From Chloroflexota bacterium (GTDB taxonomy: Bacteria > Chloroflexota > Dehalococcoidia > JAUQQI01): 12,789 nt of DNA. Positions 1-7,814 of this stretch are shown in pieces; position 1 is the first letter of the stretch, and every line of letters begins with the position of its first letter. The position numbers and the translations under genes are program-made. The stretch lies in assembly GCA_030549955.1 (NCBI GenBank), contig JAUQQI010000077.1, positions 1 through 12,789 of the forward strand, in the 5' to 3' direction. The notes under the pieces are model-generated. The model did not search any database. It was not told where the DNA came from and saw only the letters and a program-made list of their open reading frames with translations.

Positions 1-24
1 GTCTCTATCTCCTCCAGCAGCGTC

Positions 25-810
25 TTAATGCGATTCTTGGCCGGCTCCAGCCCGGCGAAAGTCTTCCGAAACGTCCCGCAAAACCGTCGGCCTGATTATG
101 ACTTCTTCGACCGTGGCCCGGGCCGGCAGGTTAAGGACATCGACAACAATCTCGGCCACATCTTCGGGTTTGAGCATCGTCGCCCGGGCTTCCGGGGACG
201 GCGGGAAAGGCCGCGACTCCAGGATCGGCGTGTCGACCTCACCCGGCGCCACCACACACGCCCGGATGCCGTAGGGGCGCAGCTCCAGATTCATGACCCG
301 GGTCAGAGCATTAAGGCCAGCCTTAGCCGCGCTGTAGGCTGCCCCGGACAGAACACTCGGAAGGAAGCCGGCCACCGACGAAATATTGATAATAAAGCCC
401 CGACCCTGCGCCTGCATAATCGGGATGACTGCCCGGGCGACGATGAAGGCTCCGACCAGATTGACCTCAACAACCCGTCTGAAATCACCGGCCGAGACCT
501 CGGTAAGGGCCCGCCTGGGAACGTTCAGGCCGGCGTTATTGACCAGAATATCAATCCGCCCGAAGCTGGCCTGGACCCCGGCAACGAAATCCGTAACGGC
601 CGCCTCGTCCGTTATGTCCAGGGCCCGCCAGCAGACTTCGCCCCCGGTCGAACGGACCCGGTCGGCGAGGGCTTCGAGGGCGTCGGCCCGGCGGGCGCAG
701 AGGCCGAGCCGGACGCCCCGGGCCGCCAGCGCCCGGGCGATGGCCTCGCCGATCCCGGAAGAGGCTCCGGTAACGATTGCTACCTGTCCGTTAAGGCCAT
801 TCTCCAACAA
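25..810 (-). CDS. SDR-family NAD(P)-dependent oxidoreductase
   Basis: Classical short-chain dehydrogenase/reductase of 261 residues, the usual length, probably cytosolic. Visible motifs are the nucleotide-binding TGASSGIG at residues 14-21, NNAG at 91-94, the structural Asn in VEVNLVG near 117, Ser144/145, and the catalytic YSAAK with Tyr159 and Lys163. Arg40-Arg41 after the second beta strand favours NADPH over NADH, which is a family-based inference. There is no ATG at the right place. Two consecutive TTG codons (810 and 807) follow a GGAGG at 814-818. TTG at 807 has the better 6-nt spacing, so the protein may begin MENGLNG. The gene is divergent from the crotonase-fold gene at 907, across about 96 bp with no convincing promoter. 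In this setting it may act on a hydroxyacyl-CoA or oxoacyl-CoA, but the substrate is not readable. The SDR call is secure; any finer name would be a guess. Confidence 0.93.
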   Translation of the reverse strand: MLENGLNGQVAIVTGASSGIGEAIARALAARGVRLGLCARRADALEALADRVRSTGGEVCWRALDITDEAAVTDFVAGVQASFGRIDILVNNAGLNVPRRALTEVSAGDFRRVVEVNLVGAFIVARAVIPIMQAQGRGFIINISSVAGFLPSVLSGAAYSAAKAGLNALTRVMNLELRPYGIRACVVAPGEVDTPILESRPFPPSPEARATMLKPEDVAEIVVDVLNLPARATVEEVIIRPTVLRDVSEDFRRAGAGQESH

Positions 811-906
811 AAACCTCCAGGCTTCGGGTTGTATTGATGCTGTGGCCTTCAGCTGGCCGCCGAAAAGGATATCATTAAGCGAGGACAGTTAGCAGGGAGG
901 TCCGAG

Positions 907-1701
907 ATGAACGAGGCGGGAACTACGGTTTATAAAAACATCCTGTTGGAGGTTGCGGCGCCCATAGCCTATGTTACGATGAACCGGCCCGACAAGCGCA
1001 ACGCCCTCTCCGTCGAGCACATGCTCGAACTTACCGACTGCTTTCGCCAAATCAGCCGGCGGCGGGACGTCGCGGTCGTCATCCTCCGGGGGAACGGTCC
1101 GGCCTTCTGCGCCGGCCACGACCTGAATGAGCTAATCGGCCGGACTGCAGATTTTTACCGCTACGTCTTTGACGTCTGCACCGAGCTTATGGACACCATT
1201 CAGGGCATCCCCCAGCCGGTTATCGCCCAGGTCCACGGGGTCGCCACCGCCGCGGGTTGCCAGCTCGTAGCAAGCTGTGACCTGGCGGTGGCCGCTGAGA
1301 ATGCCCGCTTTGCCACCCCCGGCGTCAAGATCGGCCTCTTCTGCTCGACGCCGATGGTGGCCGTAAGCCGCAACCTGCCACGCAAGAAGGTCATGGAAAT
1401 GCTCCTTACGGGCGAGCCGATTTCGGCCCAGGAGGCCCTCCTTTATGGCCTGGTAAACCGGGTTGTGCCGGCCGAGGCCCTCGAGGCCGAAACCCGGGCG
1501 CTGGCCGAAAAGATTGCGGCCTCAAGCCCGTTCGTTATCGGGCTTGGCAAGCAGGCCTTCTACCGCCAGCTCGACATGCCCCAGCCTCAGGCCTATGCCT
1601 ACGCCCGGGAGGTTATGTCCCTGAATGCCCTGGCCGCTGACGCCCAGGAGGGGATATGCGCCTTTCTCGAGAAGCGGCCGCCCCGCTGGCAGGGCGGGTA
1701 A
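907..1701 (+). CDS. Crotonase-fold protein, ECHDC3-like, lacking both catalytic glutamates
   Basis: Enoyl-CoA hydratase/isomerase superfamily protein of 264 residues. The CoA/oxyanion-hole segment AFCAGHDL lies at residues 66-73 and the second oxyanion segment VHGVATAAGCQL around 109-120. Where the mitochondrial hydratase has its two catalytic glutamates (GGGCE and QPE), this protein has Gln119 (AAGCQ) and Gly139 (TPGVKIGLF). That pattern, with FCSTPM after it, LLTGEPISAQEALLYGL later and a C-terminal FLEKRPPRW, matches the ECHDC3-like subgroup. Classical syn-hydration is therefore doubtful; isomerase, thioesterase-like or accessory roles remain open. The ATG at 907 is preceded by GGGAGG at 895-900 with 6-nt spacing. 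Upstream, TATCAT at 870-875 could be a -10 but has no good -35. Its stop is 10 bp from the stop of convergent livF. The superfamily is certain; the subgroup is recognised from memory. Confidence 0.93.
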   Translation: MNEAGTTVYKNILLEVAAPIAYVTMNRPDKRNALSVEHMLELTDCFRQISRRRDVAVVILRGNGPAFCAGHDLNELIGRTADFYRYVFDVCTELMDTIQGIPQPVIAQVHGVATAAGCQLVASCDLAVAAENARFATPGVKIGLFCSTPMVAVSRNLPRKKVMEMLLTGEPISAQEALLYGLVNRVVPAEALEAETRALAEKIAASSPFVIGLGKQAFYRQLDMPQPQAYAYAREVMSLNALAADAQEGICAFLEKRPPRWQGG

Positions 1702-1711
1702 GGTTCGGCGC

Positions 1712-2410
1712 TCAGACGCCCAGATACGCCCGGACTTCGGGGCTCTGCCGGAGCTCTTCGGCAGAGGCCGCGTACCGGATCTGGCCCTTCTCTAAAACGT
1801 AGCCCCGGTCGGCCAGTTTCAGCGCAAACAGGGCATTCTGCTCCGCCAGGAGCATGCTCAGACCGGCGTCTTTGAGCAGTTTTAGCCACTGGCTGAGCTG
1901 ACCGACAACGGTCGGGGCCAGACCCTCAGTCGGCTCGTCGAGGAGCAGGAGCTTCGGGTTTGCCAGCAGGGCCCGGCCGATCTTGAGCATCTGCTGTTCG
2001 CCGCCGCTCAGGGACCCAGCCCGCCGCCGGGCGAACTCCGCAAGCCTGGGAAAGACCTCGTAGACCCGCTCGAGGTTCCACCGGCTGCCGTCCCGGGGCG
2101 GCTGCTGCCAGAGCTGAAGGTTCTGGAGAACCGTGAGCTGACCGAAAAGCCGCCGGCCGCTCGGCACATAGCTTATCCCGAGGCGGGCGATGACGTGGGT
2201 CGGCTTGTGGGTAATATCCTGGCCATCAAACATGATGCGCCCGGAGCGGGCCGGCGTAAGGCCCATAATTGCCCGGAGGGTGGTAGTCTTTCCGGCCCCG
2301 TTGCGGCCGAGCAGGGCTACAACCTCTCCGGGGCCGACCGTCAGGCTTATGCCGTGGAGGATGTGGCTCTGGCCGTAGTAGGCGTGGACCTCGTGAAGCT
2401 CCAGGGTCAT
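1712..2410 (-). CDS. livF: LivF-type ABC transporter ATP-binding protein
   Basis: Second ATPase of a branched-chain amino acid-type (HAAT family) importer, 232 residues, working on the cytoplasmic face with LivG. It has Walker A GRNGAGKT at 35-42, signature LSGGEQQ at 134-140 and Walker B LLLLDEP at 154-160 followed by TEGLAP. LLAEQN at 187-192 takes the place of the usual H-loop, as is normal for LivF. The ATG at 2408-2410 overlaps the livG stop as ATGA, implying translational coupling. It is the last gene of the operon that starts with the CoA-transferase. No terminator is visible: the stop lies 10 bp from the stop of the convergent crotonase-fold gene. The family name does not prove a branched-chain amino acid substrate, since relatives carry amides, urea and aromatic or other carboxylic acids. 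Confidence 0.95.
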   Translation of the reverse strand: MTLELHEVHAYYGQSHILHGISLTVGPGEVVALLGRNGAGKTTTLRAIMGLTPARSGRIMFDGQDITHKPTHVIARLGISYVPSGRRLFGQLTVLQNLQLWQQPPRDGSRWNLERVYEVFPRLAEFARRRAGSLSGGEQQMLKIGRALLANPKLLLLDEPTEGLAPTVVGQLSQWLKLLKDAGLSMLLAEQNALFALKLADRGYVLEKGQIRYAASAEELRQSPEVRAYLGV

Positions 2411-3153
2411 ACCTGCTCACCCAGATAGACCTGAATGACCGTTTCGTTCCGCCGGATCTGGTCGGGCAGTCCCTGGGCAATGACACGACCCTGATGCATC
2501 ACGGTTATCCAGTCGGAGATTTTAAACACGACCTGCATATCGTGCTCGCACAGGACAACAGTTAGCCCCCGGCGCCGGGCCACCTCGTAAATCAGGTCCA
2601 CTGTCCGCTCCGTCTCCCAGGGTGACATCCCGGCCGTCGGTTCGTCCAGAATGAGCAGTTTCGGGCCAATGGCCAGCGCCAGGGCCACCTCCAGGGCCCG
2701 CTGATCACCGTGGGAAAGGGTTCGGGCCTCCTGGTCGGCCAGTCCAACGAGGCCGACATCTTCCAGGAGGGCGAGGGCCTCATCCCGGAAGGTCCGGTCC
2801 GACCTGCTCAGCGGGTCCTTTTCCCGGCCACGGGCCGCGGCCAGGGCGACCTGGACCGATTCGAGCACAGTAAGCCGCGGGAAGATGTTTGTAATTTGAA
2901 AGGTTCGGGCCAGCCCAATCCGGGCCACCCGGTGGGGTGGCCAGCCGGTGATATCCTGGCCCCGAAAGAGCACCCGGCCGGCCGTGGGCCGAAGGTAGCC
3001 GGTTATGACGTTAAAAAGGGTCGTTTTGCCGGCCCCGTTCGGGCCGATAACGGCGTGGATTCGGCCCTGCTCGACGACGAGGTCCACCCCGTCGACCGCC
3101 CGCAATCCCCCAAACGCCTTCACCAAGCCGCGGGTTTCAAGCAGGGCAGTCAT
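2407..3153 (-). CDS. livG: LivG-type ABC transporter ATP-binding protein
   Basis: First ATPase of the Liv-type importer, 248 residues, the usual length. Walker A GPNGAGKT is at 37-44. The signature is LSHGDQR at 146-152, the His-containing variant common in LivG. Walker B LLILDEP is at 166-172, followed by TAGMSP, and the H-loop His204 sits in LCEHDM. The longer insert between Walker A and the signature, with the FQITNIFPRLTV segment, is also LivG-like and separates it from LivF. ATG at 3151-3153 overlaps the livM stop as ATGA, and its own stop overlaps the livF start in the same way, so the three genes are probably translated as a coupled unit. Confidence 0.95.
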   Translation of the reverse strand: MTALLETRGLVKAFGGLRAVDGVDLVVEQGRIHAVIGPNGAGKTTLFNVITGYLRPTAGRVLFRGQDITGWPPHRVARIGLARTFQITNIFPRLTVLESVQVALAAARGREKDPLSRSDRTFRDEALALLEDVGLVGLADQEARTLSHGDQRALEVALALAIGPKLLILDEPTAGMSPWETERTVDLIYEVARRRGLTVVLCEHDMQVVFKISDWITVMHQGRVIAQGLPDQIRRNETVIQVYLGEQV

Positions 3154-4154
3154 CGGCCCAAACCCTTCCCGAGCCGCCGGCCGGCCCGGTAGACGAGGCC
3201 GGTGAGGCCGTCCGGGGCAAACAGCACGATAACCAGCAGGACGACCCCAAGCACCAACTGCCAGCGGGTCGTGAATCGGATGACGAAGTCGTGGCCGTAC
3301 TGGAAGATAAAGGCGCCCAGGGCCGGGCCCAGAAAACTATACATGCCCCCGATCACCGCCGACAGGACCGGCTCGCCAGACTTAACCCAGCTCAGCAGTT
3401 GCGGGTACGCGGCCTGGTCGTGGACAACGAAAAGGGTCCCGGCCACCGTCCCGAAAAACCCGGCAATAACGAAGGCAATCAGCTGGTGCTGGTAGACATC
3501 GATGCCGAGGGCTTCAGCCCGGTTTGGGTTTTCCCGAATGGCCTTGAGGGCCAGCCCGAAGGGCGAGGCCGTTATCTTCCAGAGGATCAGCATCGAAACA
3601 ATCACCACCCCAAGGATAAAAAAGTACCCGGCCGTCGGGTTGACCAGGGCAGGCGGCAGCATCGGCCCGAAGATGCCGTTGTCGCCGCCGGTGAAGTCGT
3701 ACCATTTTTCGGCAATCGTGAAGAAAAGCTGGGAGAAGGCCAGGGTCAGCAGGGCAAAGTACAGGCGCCGGGTCCGGAGGGCGACCGCTCCGATGGCGAG
3801 GGCCAGCAGGGCCCCCAGAATCGGGGCAACCCCCATCGCTAACCAGAAGGGCAGCTGATAATGGCGCCAGTTGAGGGCAACGACGTAGGCCCCGAGCCCG
3901 AAAAAGACCCCCTGGCCGAAAGAAACGAGGCCGCCGTAGCCGATAAGCAGGTTCGTGGCAACCGCAAACAGGGCGAGCACCAGAACCTTCTGGAACGTGA
4001 TGAGCTCGGCCGGCGGCAGGAAGAACGGTAGGACAGCTAGGACCGCCAGCAGGACAATCAGGACCAGCATCCGGCCGGCCAGCTTAAGCCTGCCCGCCCC
4101 GGCCTTCAGGACAGGAGCTGCTCGGGAACCCGTTCCGAAAACTGGTTTAGCCAC
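3150..4154 (-). CDS. livM: LivM-type ABC transporter permease
   Basis: Inner-membrane permease of the Liv-type importer, 334 residues with several hydrophobic spans beginning around residue 28. Family landmarks are LIGYGGLVSFGQGVFFGLGAY near 69-89 and the cytoplasmic coupling segment KAIRENPNRAEALGIDVYQHQ, followed by VIGGMYSFLGPALGAF. The chosen start is GTG (4152-4154), 10 nt after the livH stop. The ribosome-binding site there is weak, so reinitiation from livH is likely. A basic, hydrophilic stretch of about 27 residues precedes the first span; a later start is possible but would leave little N-terminal tail. It pairs with LivH to form the channel, energised by LivG and LivF. Confidence 0.93.
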   Translation of the reverse strand: MAKPVFGTGSRAAPVLKAGAGRLKLAGRMLVLIVLLAVLAVLPFFLPPAELITFQKVLVLALFAVATNLLIGYGGLVSFGQGVFFGLGAYVVALNWRHYQLPFWLAMGVAPILGALLALAIGAVALRTRRLYFALLTLAFSQLFFTIAEKWYDFTGGDNGIFGPMLPPALVNPTAGYFFILGVVIVSMLILWKITASPFGLALKAIRENPNRAEALGIDVYQHQLIAFVIAGFFGTVAGTLFVVHDQAAYPQLLSWVKSGEPVLSAVIGGMYSFLGPALGAFIFQYGHDFVIRFTTRWQLVLGVVLLVIVLFAPDGLTGLVYRAGRRLGKGLGR

Positions 4155-4164
4155 GGCTTTGCCG

Positions 4165-5046
4165 TCACCGTTCGGGGATACCCAGCAGGCCGGACGGCCG
4201 CACGATCAGAACCAGGATCATCGCCAGGTAGGTAAATGCCGAGGACCATTCGGCGGCCAGCAGAACGCCGACCGCCTGGAAAAGGCCAATGATGATGGCC
4301 CCAAGGGCGGCGCCGGTCACCGACCCAAGGCCGCCGATGACGGCAACGATGAAGGCATCGACCAGAATCTCGGTGTCCATTCCGGGCGCAATCGTGATCC
4401 CGGGGGCCCGGGCCGCCCCGGCAACGGCGGCCAGAAGCGCCCCGATTATAAAGGCGATCGTCCCGACCCGGCGGACGTTGACGCCGGCGGCGGCCAGGAG
4501 TTCCGGGTCCTCGACCAGGGCCCGCACCTGCCAGCCGAGGGTCGTTCGCTGAAGGATAAACCAGAGTCCGGCCCCGACCGCAATACCCAGGCCGATCAGA
4601 AAGAAGTTATAAACCGGGAAGGCCCGCCCCAGAACCTCCGCCTGGCCGTCCAGGCCAGGCGGCACCGACACCGAGCGGTAGGTCCCGCCCCAGACCTGGA
4701 GGGCCAGGTCGGCAAAAATATACACCAGGGCAAAGGTAGCCAGGAGCTGAGTAAGGTGCTCCTTGTCATAGGTCCGGCGCAGCACCCCGACCTCGACAAG
4801 CCCCCCCAGCACGGCGACAACCACTACCGCTGCGCCAAGGCCGACCCAGAAACGGGCGCCCCCGGCGGCCCCGCCGGCAACCGTGGCCAGGATGAAGGCG
4901 GCATACATGTAAAAGCTGCCGTGGGCCATGTTTATGACCCGCATGGCCCCGAACACCAGCGTCAGGCCGGAGGCGACGATAAACAGGGTACTTGCCGCCG
5001 TCAGGCCCGAAAGCAACTGGATTACGGCGTCAGGCCAGGCAACCAT
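4165..5046 (-). CDS. livH: LivH-type ABC transporter permease
   Basis: Partner permease of LivM, 293 residues and strongly hydrophobic. It shows the LivH hallmark VINMAHGSFYMYAAF close to residues 38-52, the coupling segment RALVEDPELLAAAGVNVRR in the middle, and the conserved VIGGLGSVTGAALGA near the C-terminus, ending RPSGLLGIPER. ATG at 5044-5046 lies 16 nt downstream of the solute-binding protein stop (TAG, 5063-5065). No strong Shine-Dalgarno is seen, so coupling to the upstream gene is likely. An Ala/Val/Gly-rich span at about 58-83, near the second hydrophobic segment, matches the local GC bias. Substrate specificity cannot be inferred from the permease. Confidence 0.93.
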   Translation of the reverse strand: MVAWPDAVIQLLSGLTAASTLFIVASGLTLVFGAMRVINMAHGSFYMYAAFILATVAGGAAGGARFWVGLGAAVVVVAVLGGLVEVGVLRRTYDKEHLTQLLATFALVYIFADLALQVWGGTYRSVSVPPGLDGQAEVLGRAFPVYNFFLIGLGIAVGAGLWFILQRTTLGWQVRALVEDPELLAAAGVNVRRVGTIAFIIGALLAAVAGAARAPGITIAPGMDTEILVDAFIVAVIGGLGSVTGAALGAIIIGLFQAVGVLLAAEWSSAFTYLAMILVLIVRPSGLLGIPER

Positions 5047-5062
5047 CGGCCAGTCAAGCCGG

Positions 5063-6352
5063 CTACCGGGGCTGGAGCTTCTGGGCTTCGTCGCAGCTCA
5101 GCAAAATCCGCTCCGGGTGGGCGACGAAGACATTTTCGAGAATCGGAAAGCCGTACTCGGGGTGGGGCGAGGCGGCAATGGTGCCGATGTACTCCGGGAT
5201 TTCGGCCTGGTGGTCGCACTTGCGGATCGTTATGCTCCCCCGGATCGTCGGGACCGTGGCCCCGGCCAGGGCATCGGCTACCGGGTCACCGTCGAAGCTC
5301 CCGGCCTTCTGAACACCCCAGGCCCAGACCTGGACGGCGGTGTACGCGAGCAGGCTCCACTCGGTCGGCCACTCGTTATATTTCGCCCGGTAGCGGCTGA
5401 CAAAATCCTTGACCTCGGGCGTGTCGATGGCAAAGAACGGGCCGCGGCTCCAGGCAACGTGGCCGGCAGGGGCCTCGCCCTTGAGGGCCGGTAGCAGGGT
5501 CAGGTCCCAGGGCCCGCCCGACTTCACCTGTTCAAAGAACCCGTAGCCTTTCGCCTGCTTGGTGAAGGTCAGCAGGTCGCCCCCGTAGATGAACATGACG
5601 ACAAAGTCCGGCTTGGCGGCCAGGGCGGCCGAGATGTAGGTGCTGAAGTCGGTCGTCCCGAGCTTCGGCCACTGCTGGCCCAGAACCTCGATATTCGCCC
5701 CGAAGTCCTTCATGGCGTTCAAAAAGACGTCAACCGAGTCCCGGCCGTAGTTATAGTCTGGGGAGATAGTGTAAAACTTGCGGAAGGGCTGCCGCGAAAG
5801 ATACTCAGCAATCGCCCGGGGCTCCATGTAAGTGTTAGGCACCACCTGAAAAGCATACTTATGAAATTGCTTGGTCGTTAGCACCAGGTCGTTGGATGTG
5901 TGGAAGAAAATCGGCTTACGATATTGAGCGGCGATCCCCGTCTCGGCGGCGGCCACGGCGCTGCTGACCGGCCCGAAAAGCGCCACGACCTGGTCGTTAA
6001 GGATCATATTCCGGACGTTGGTGGCGCCCTGGTCCGGCTTCGCGGCGTCATCAGCGTAGACCAGTTTGACCTCTTTTTTGAGCACCCCGCCCTTCGCATT
6101 CAGGTCTGCGATGGCCAGCTGGACGCCCTGGAGCCCGGACTGGCCGAGGCTGGCAATCGAACCCGAAAGGGTCGTGGATATGCCGACGGTGACGCTCCCT
6201 TCGAAGCTGGGGCCGCCTCCCGTTGTCGGCGCCGGTGCCCCCGGCGCAGGCTGGCACGCCGCCAGCCAGCCGCCTGCGGCTACGAGACCGGTACCGGCGA
6301 GGCCGAGCCGCAGGACCTCCCGTCGGCTGTAGGCCCGTTTCGGACCGCCCAT
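5063..6352 (-). CDS. livK: Liv-type solute-binding lipoprotein with Tat signal
   Basis: Extracytoplasmic substrate-binding protein of the Liv-type importer (periplasmic-binding-protein type I, Peripla_BP_6 fold), 429 residues. The N-terminus carries a twin-arginine motif SRREVL at 9-14, a hydrophobic segment and a lipobox LAAC at 30-33. It is therefore probably exported folded and then lipid-anchored at Cys33. A PAPGAPAPTTGGG-type flexible linker follows, then the domain starting VGISTTLSGS. Two late cysteines (KCDHQ and LLSCDEAQ) could form a disulphide. The start ATG at 6352 has a strong AAAGGAGGA upstream (GGAGG at 6362-6366, spacing 9). Only 24 nt separate it from the CoA-transferase stop. 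The gene symbol denotes position in the system, not proven leucine binding. Confidence 0.92.
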   Translation of the reverse strand: MGGPKRAYSRREVLRLGLAGTGLVAAGGWLAACQPAPGAPAPTTGGGPSFEGSVTVGISTTLSGSIASLGQSGLQGVQLAIADLNAKGGVLKKEVKLVYADDAAKPDQGATNVRNMILNDQVVALFGPVSSAVAAAETGIAAQYRKPIFFHTSNDLVLTTKQFHKYAFQVVPNTYMEPRAIAEYLSRQPFRKFYTISPDYNYGRDSVDVFLNAMKDFGANIEVLGQQWPKLGTTDFSTYISAALAAKPDFVVMFIYGGDLLTFTKQAKGYGFFEQVKSGGPWDLTLLPALKGEAPAGHVAWSRGPFFAIDTPEVKDFVSRYRAKYNEWPTEWSLLAYTAVQVWAWGVQKAGSFDGDPVADALAGATVPTIRGSITIRKCDHQAEIPEYIGTIAASPHPEYGFPILENVFVAHPERILLSCDEAQKLQPR

Positions 6353-6376
6353 TATCAGAATCCTCCTTTCCCGGAC

Positions 6377-7594
6377 TTAAATAATTACCCTGTCAGCCTT
6401 GAGCTGTTCGATCTGGTCCCAGTCGTAGCCGAGCTCGAGCAGGATGAGTTCGGTGTCCTGGCCGACTTCCGGGGCTGGCCCCCGAATCTGGCCCGGCGTC
6501 CGCCGGAATCTGATCGGGGCCGCAACAACCTGAAACTCCTCACCGCTGGCGTGTCGCAACGTCGCAAAATAGCCGTTTGCGTGGGCCTGGGGGTCCTCGA
6601 TGACCTCATCGAGGGTCTGGATTGGTGCCCAAATGCAGCCCTCGGCGTCCAGCCGGCGACCCCACTCGGCCCGGGGCCTCGTCGCAAACCGCTCCTCAAA
6701 GATGCGGATAAGCTGCCGGCAGTTCTCCATCCGCCGGGTGTGGGTGTTAAACCGGGGGTCATCAATAAGCTCGGCCAGCCCCAGCGCCCGGCATACCCCC
6801 GGCCAGTAGGGATCCGAGACGGGCATTACCAGTTGAATCCACTTCCCGTCGGCCGTCCGGTAATAGTTAAATAGGGGGTTGGTAACTTCCCGCCGGGATA
6901 CCCGCTCAATATTTGCCCGCTCCCGGAGGGCCGCAACCACATCCATCGAAAGCACCCAAAGACCCGTATGGAAGAGGGCGCACTCGATCTGCTGACCCAG
7001 GCCCGACTTCTCCCGCTCGTAAAGGGCAGTGGCCACCGCCGCAACGATGGCCAGGGACGTCGTGTGGTCGCCCATCCCGGGCCGCTGCTGGACCGGGGGC
7101 GCATCGGGCTCGCCAAGTATCGCCATAATCCCCGAGCGGGCCCAGAAGGCCGCATAGTCAAAGCCGGCCCGGTCCCGGTCCGGGCCCTCGGGACCGTAGC
7201 CGGTCAGGACCACGTAGACGAGCCGGGGATTCTCGGGCGCCAGGTCCTCATACCGGAGGCGATAGCGCTCCCGGCGCCGCGGGATCAGATTCGTCACCAG
7301 AACATCCGACTGAACAGCAAGCCGGTGGACGACCTCCTGGCCCTCAGGCCGGGAGAGGTCGACGGCGATGCTGCGCTTGCCCCGGTTATCCTGCTCAATG
7401 ATCGGATTTATGCCCCCGGTGTAGGGCACGAGACCCCGGCGGGAGGTTGTAACACTGCGCATCGCATCGCCCGTTTCCGGGGGCTCAACCTTGATGACAT
7501 CGGCACCCAGCTCGGAAAGAATCGCGCAGGCTGAGGGCCCGGCGACCCAGTTCGCGATTTCTAAGACTTTAACACCTTCAAGCGGTCCGGGCAT
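6377..7594 (-). CDS. CaiB/BaiF family (class III) CoA-transferase
   Basis: Predicted class III CoA-transferase, which moves CoA between carboxylic acids without a ping-pong thiol intermediate. From the preferred start the protein has 405 residues, as expected. It opens MPGPLEGVKVLEIANWVAGP, contains ELGADVIKVEPPETGDAMR near 28-46, NRGKRSIAVDL around 70-80, and the catalytic-Asp segment GMGDHTTSLA with Asp176. The reading frame stays open upstream to 7681, but a near-consensus promoter on this strand occupies 7652-7681, so translation from there is unlikely. ATG at 7594 gives a typical family N-terminus and a leader of roughly 50 nt, although its Shine-Dalgarno is weak. It is the first gene of the Liv operon, which suggests it activates the imported acid or recycles CoA from a related thioester. 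The acid itself is unknown. Confidence 0.93.
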   Translation of the reverse strand: MPGPLEGVKVLEIANWVAGPSACAILSELGADVIKVEPPETGDAMRSVTTSRRGLVPYTGGINPIIEQDNRGKRSIAVDLSRPEGQEVVHRLAVQSDVLVTNLIPRRRERYRLRYEDLAPENPRLVYVVLTGYGPEGPDRDRAGFDYAAFWARSGIMAILGEPDAPPVQQRPGMGDHTTSLAIVAAVATALYEREKSGLGQQIECALFHTGLWVLSMDVVAALRERANIERVSRREVTNPLFNYYRTADGKWIQLVMPVSDPYWPGVCRALGLAELIDDPRFNTHTRRMENCRQLIRIFEERFATRPRAEWGRRLDAEGCIWAPIQTLDEVIEDPQAHANGYFATLRHASGEEFQVVAAPIRFRRTPGQIRGPAPEVGQDTELILLELGYDWDQIEQLKADRVII

Positions 7595-7651
7595 GGCCTG
7601 GTCTGCCACTCTAACTGGTGATAAGTTTGAGCACGTCGTCGGACTCGGGAA

Positions 7652-7681
7652 AATATAAACGCGGAAACCGTCCGGTGTCAA
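7652..7681 (-). promoter_or_regulatory. Sigma-70-type promoter of the CoA-transferase/Liv operon
   Basis: On the minus strand, TTGACA (7676-7681, 6 of 6 consensus matches) and TATATT (7652-7657, 5 of 6) are separated by 18 bp. Predicted transcription starts near 7645, leaving about 50 nt before the ATG at 7594. It lies in an A+T-rich patch in otherwise GC-rich DNA. It also settles the start of the CoA-transferase, because any upstream start would fall inside the promoter. Confidence 0.7.
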
Positions 7682-7769
7682 ACGGGCCGACCCCTCGCCG
7701 CAGTTCCGGAGGTTGCCAAATAGTCGGGTCCACTACGCCCCGGTCAGCCTGACCTGACCCCCGACTGGG

Positions 7770-7799
7770 CCGGCCAGGACGTTCCCGGAGGGCGGCCCC
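7770..7799. repeat. Intergenic GC-rich repeat core, copy 1
   Basis: This 30-bp segment recurs at 8782-8811 in direct orientation with 29 of 30 identical positions; the first 24 bases are identical. A second shared block, CGGAGGTTGCC, lies upstream of the core in both copies (7707-7717 here), so the full element is about 90 bp here with a diverged middle. The middle can fold: AGTCGGG at 7722-7728 pairs with CCCGACT at 7760-7766. It is noncoding as far as I can see. The two copies flank the toxin-antitoxin pair. Confidence 0.75.
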
Positions 7800-7814
7800 G
7801 GGATCCCCGGACAC

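Noticed and set aside
1..24. Possible Shine-Dalgarno (GGAGG on the minus strand, 9-16) for a gene just left of the window
   Set aside because: No start codon lies inside the window, so nothing can be assigned.
28..837. Open frame of 269 codons on the plus strand, opposite the SDR gene
   Set aside because: The composition is Arg/Pro/Gly/Asp-rich with no motif, while the minus strand shows every SDR signature.
3955..5400. Open frame of 481 codons on the plus strand, opposite livM, livH and the solute-binding gene
   Set aside because: It is rich in Pro/Arg/Gly with no recognisable domain and lies antisense to clear transporter genes whose families are unmistakable. Long shadow frames are expected in GC-rich DNA.
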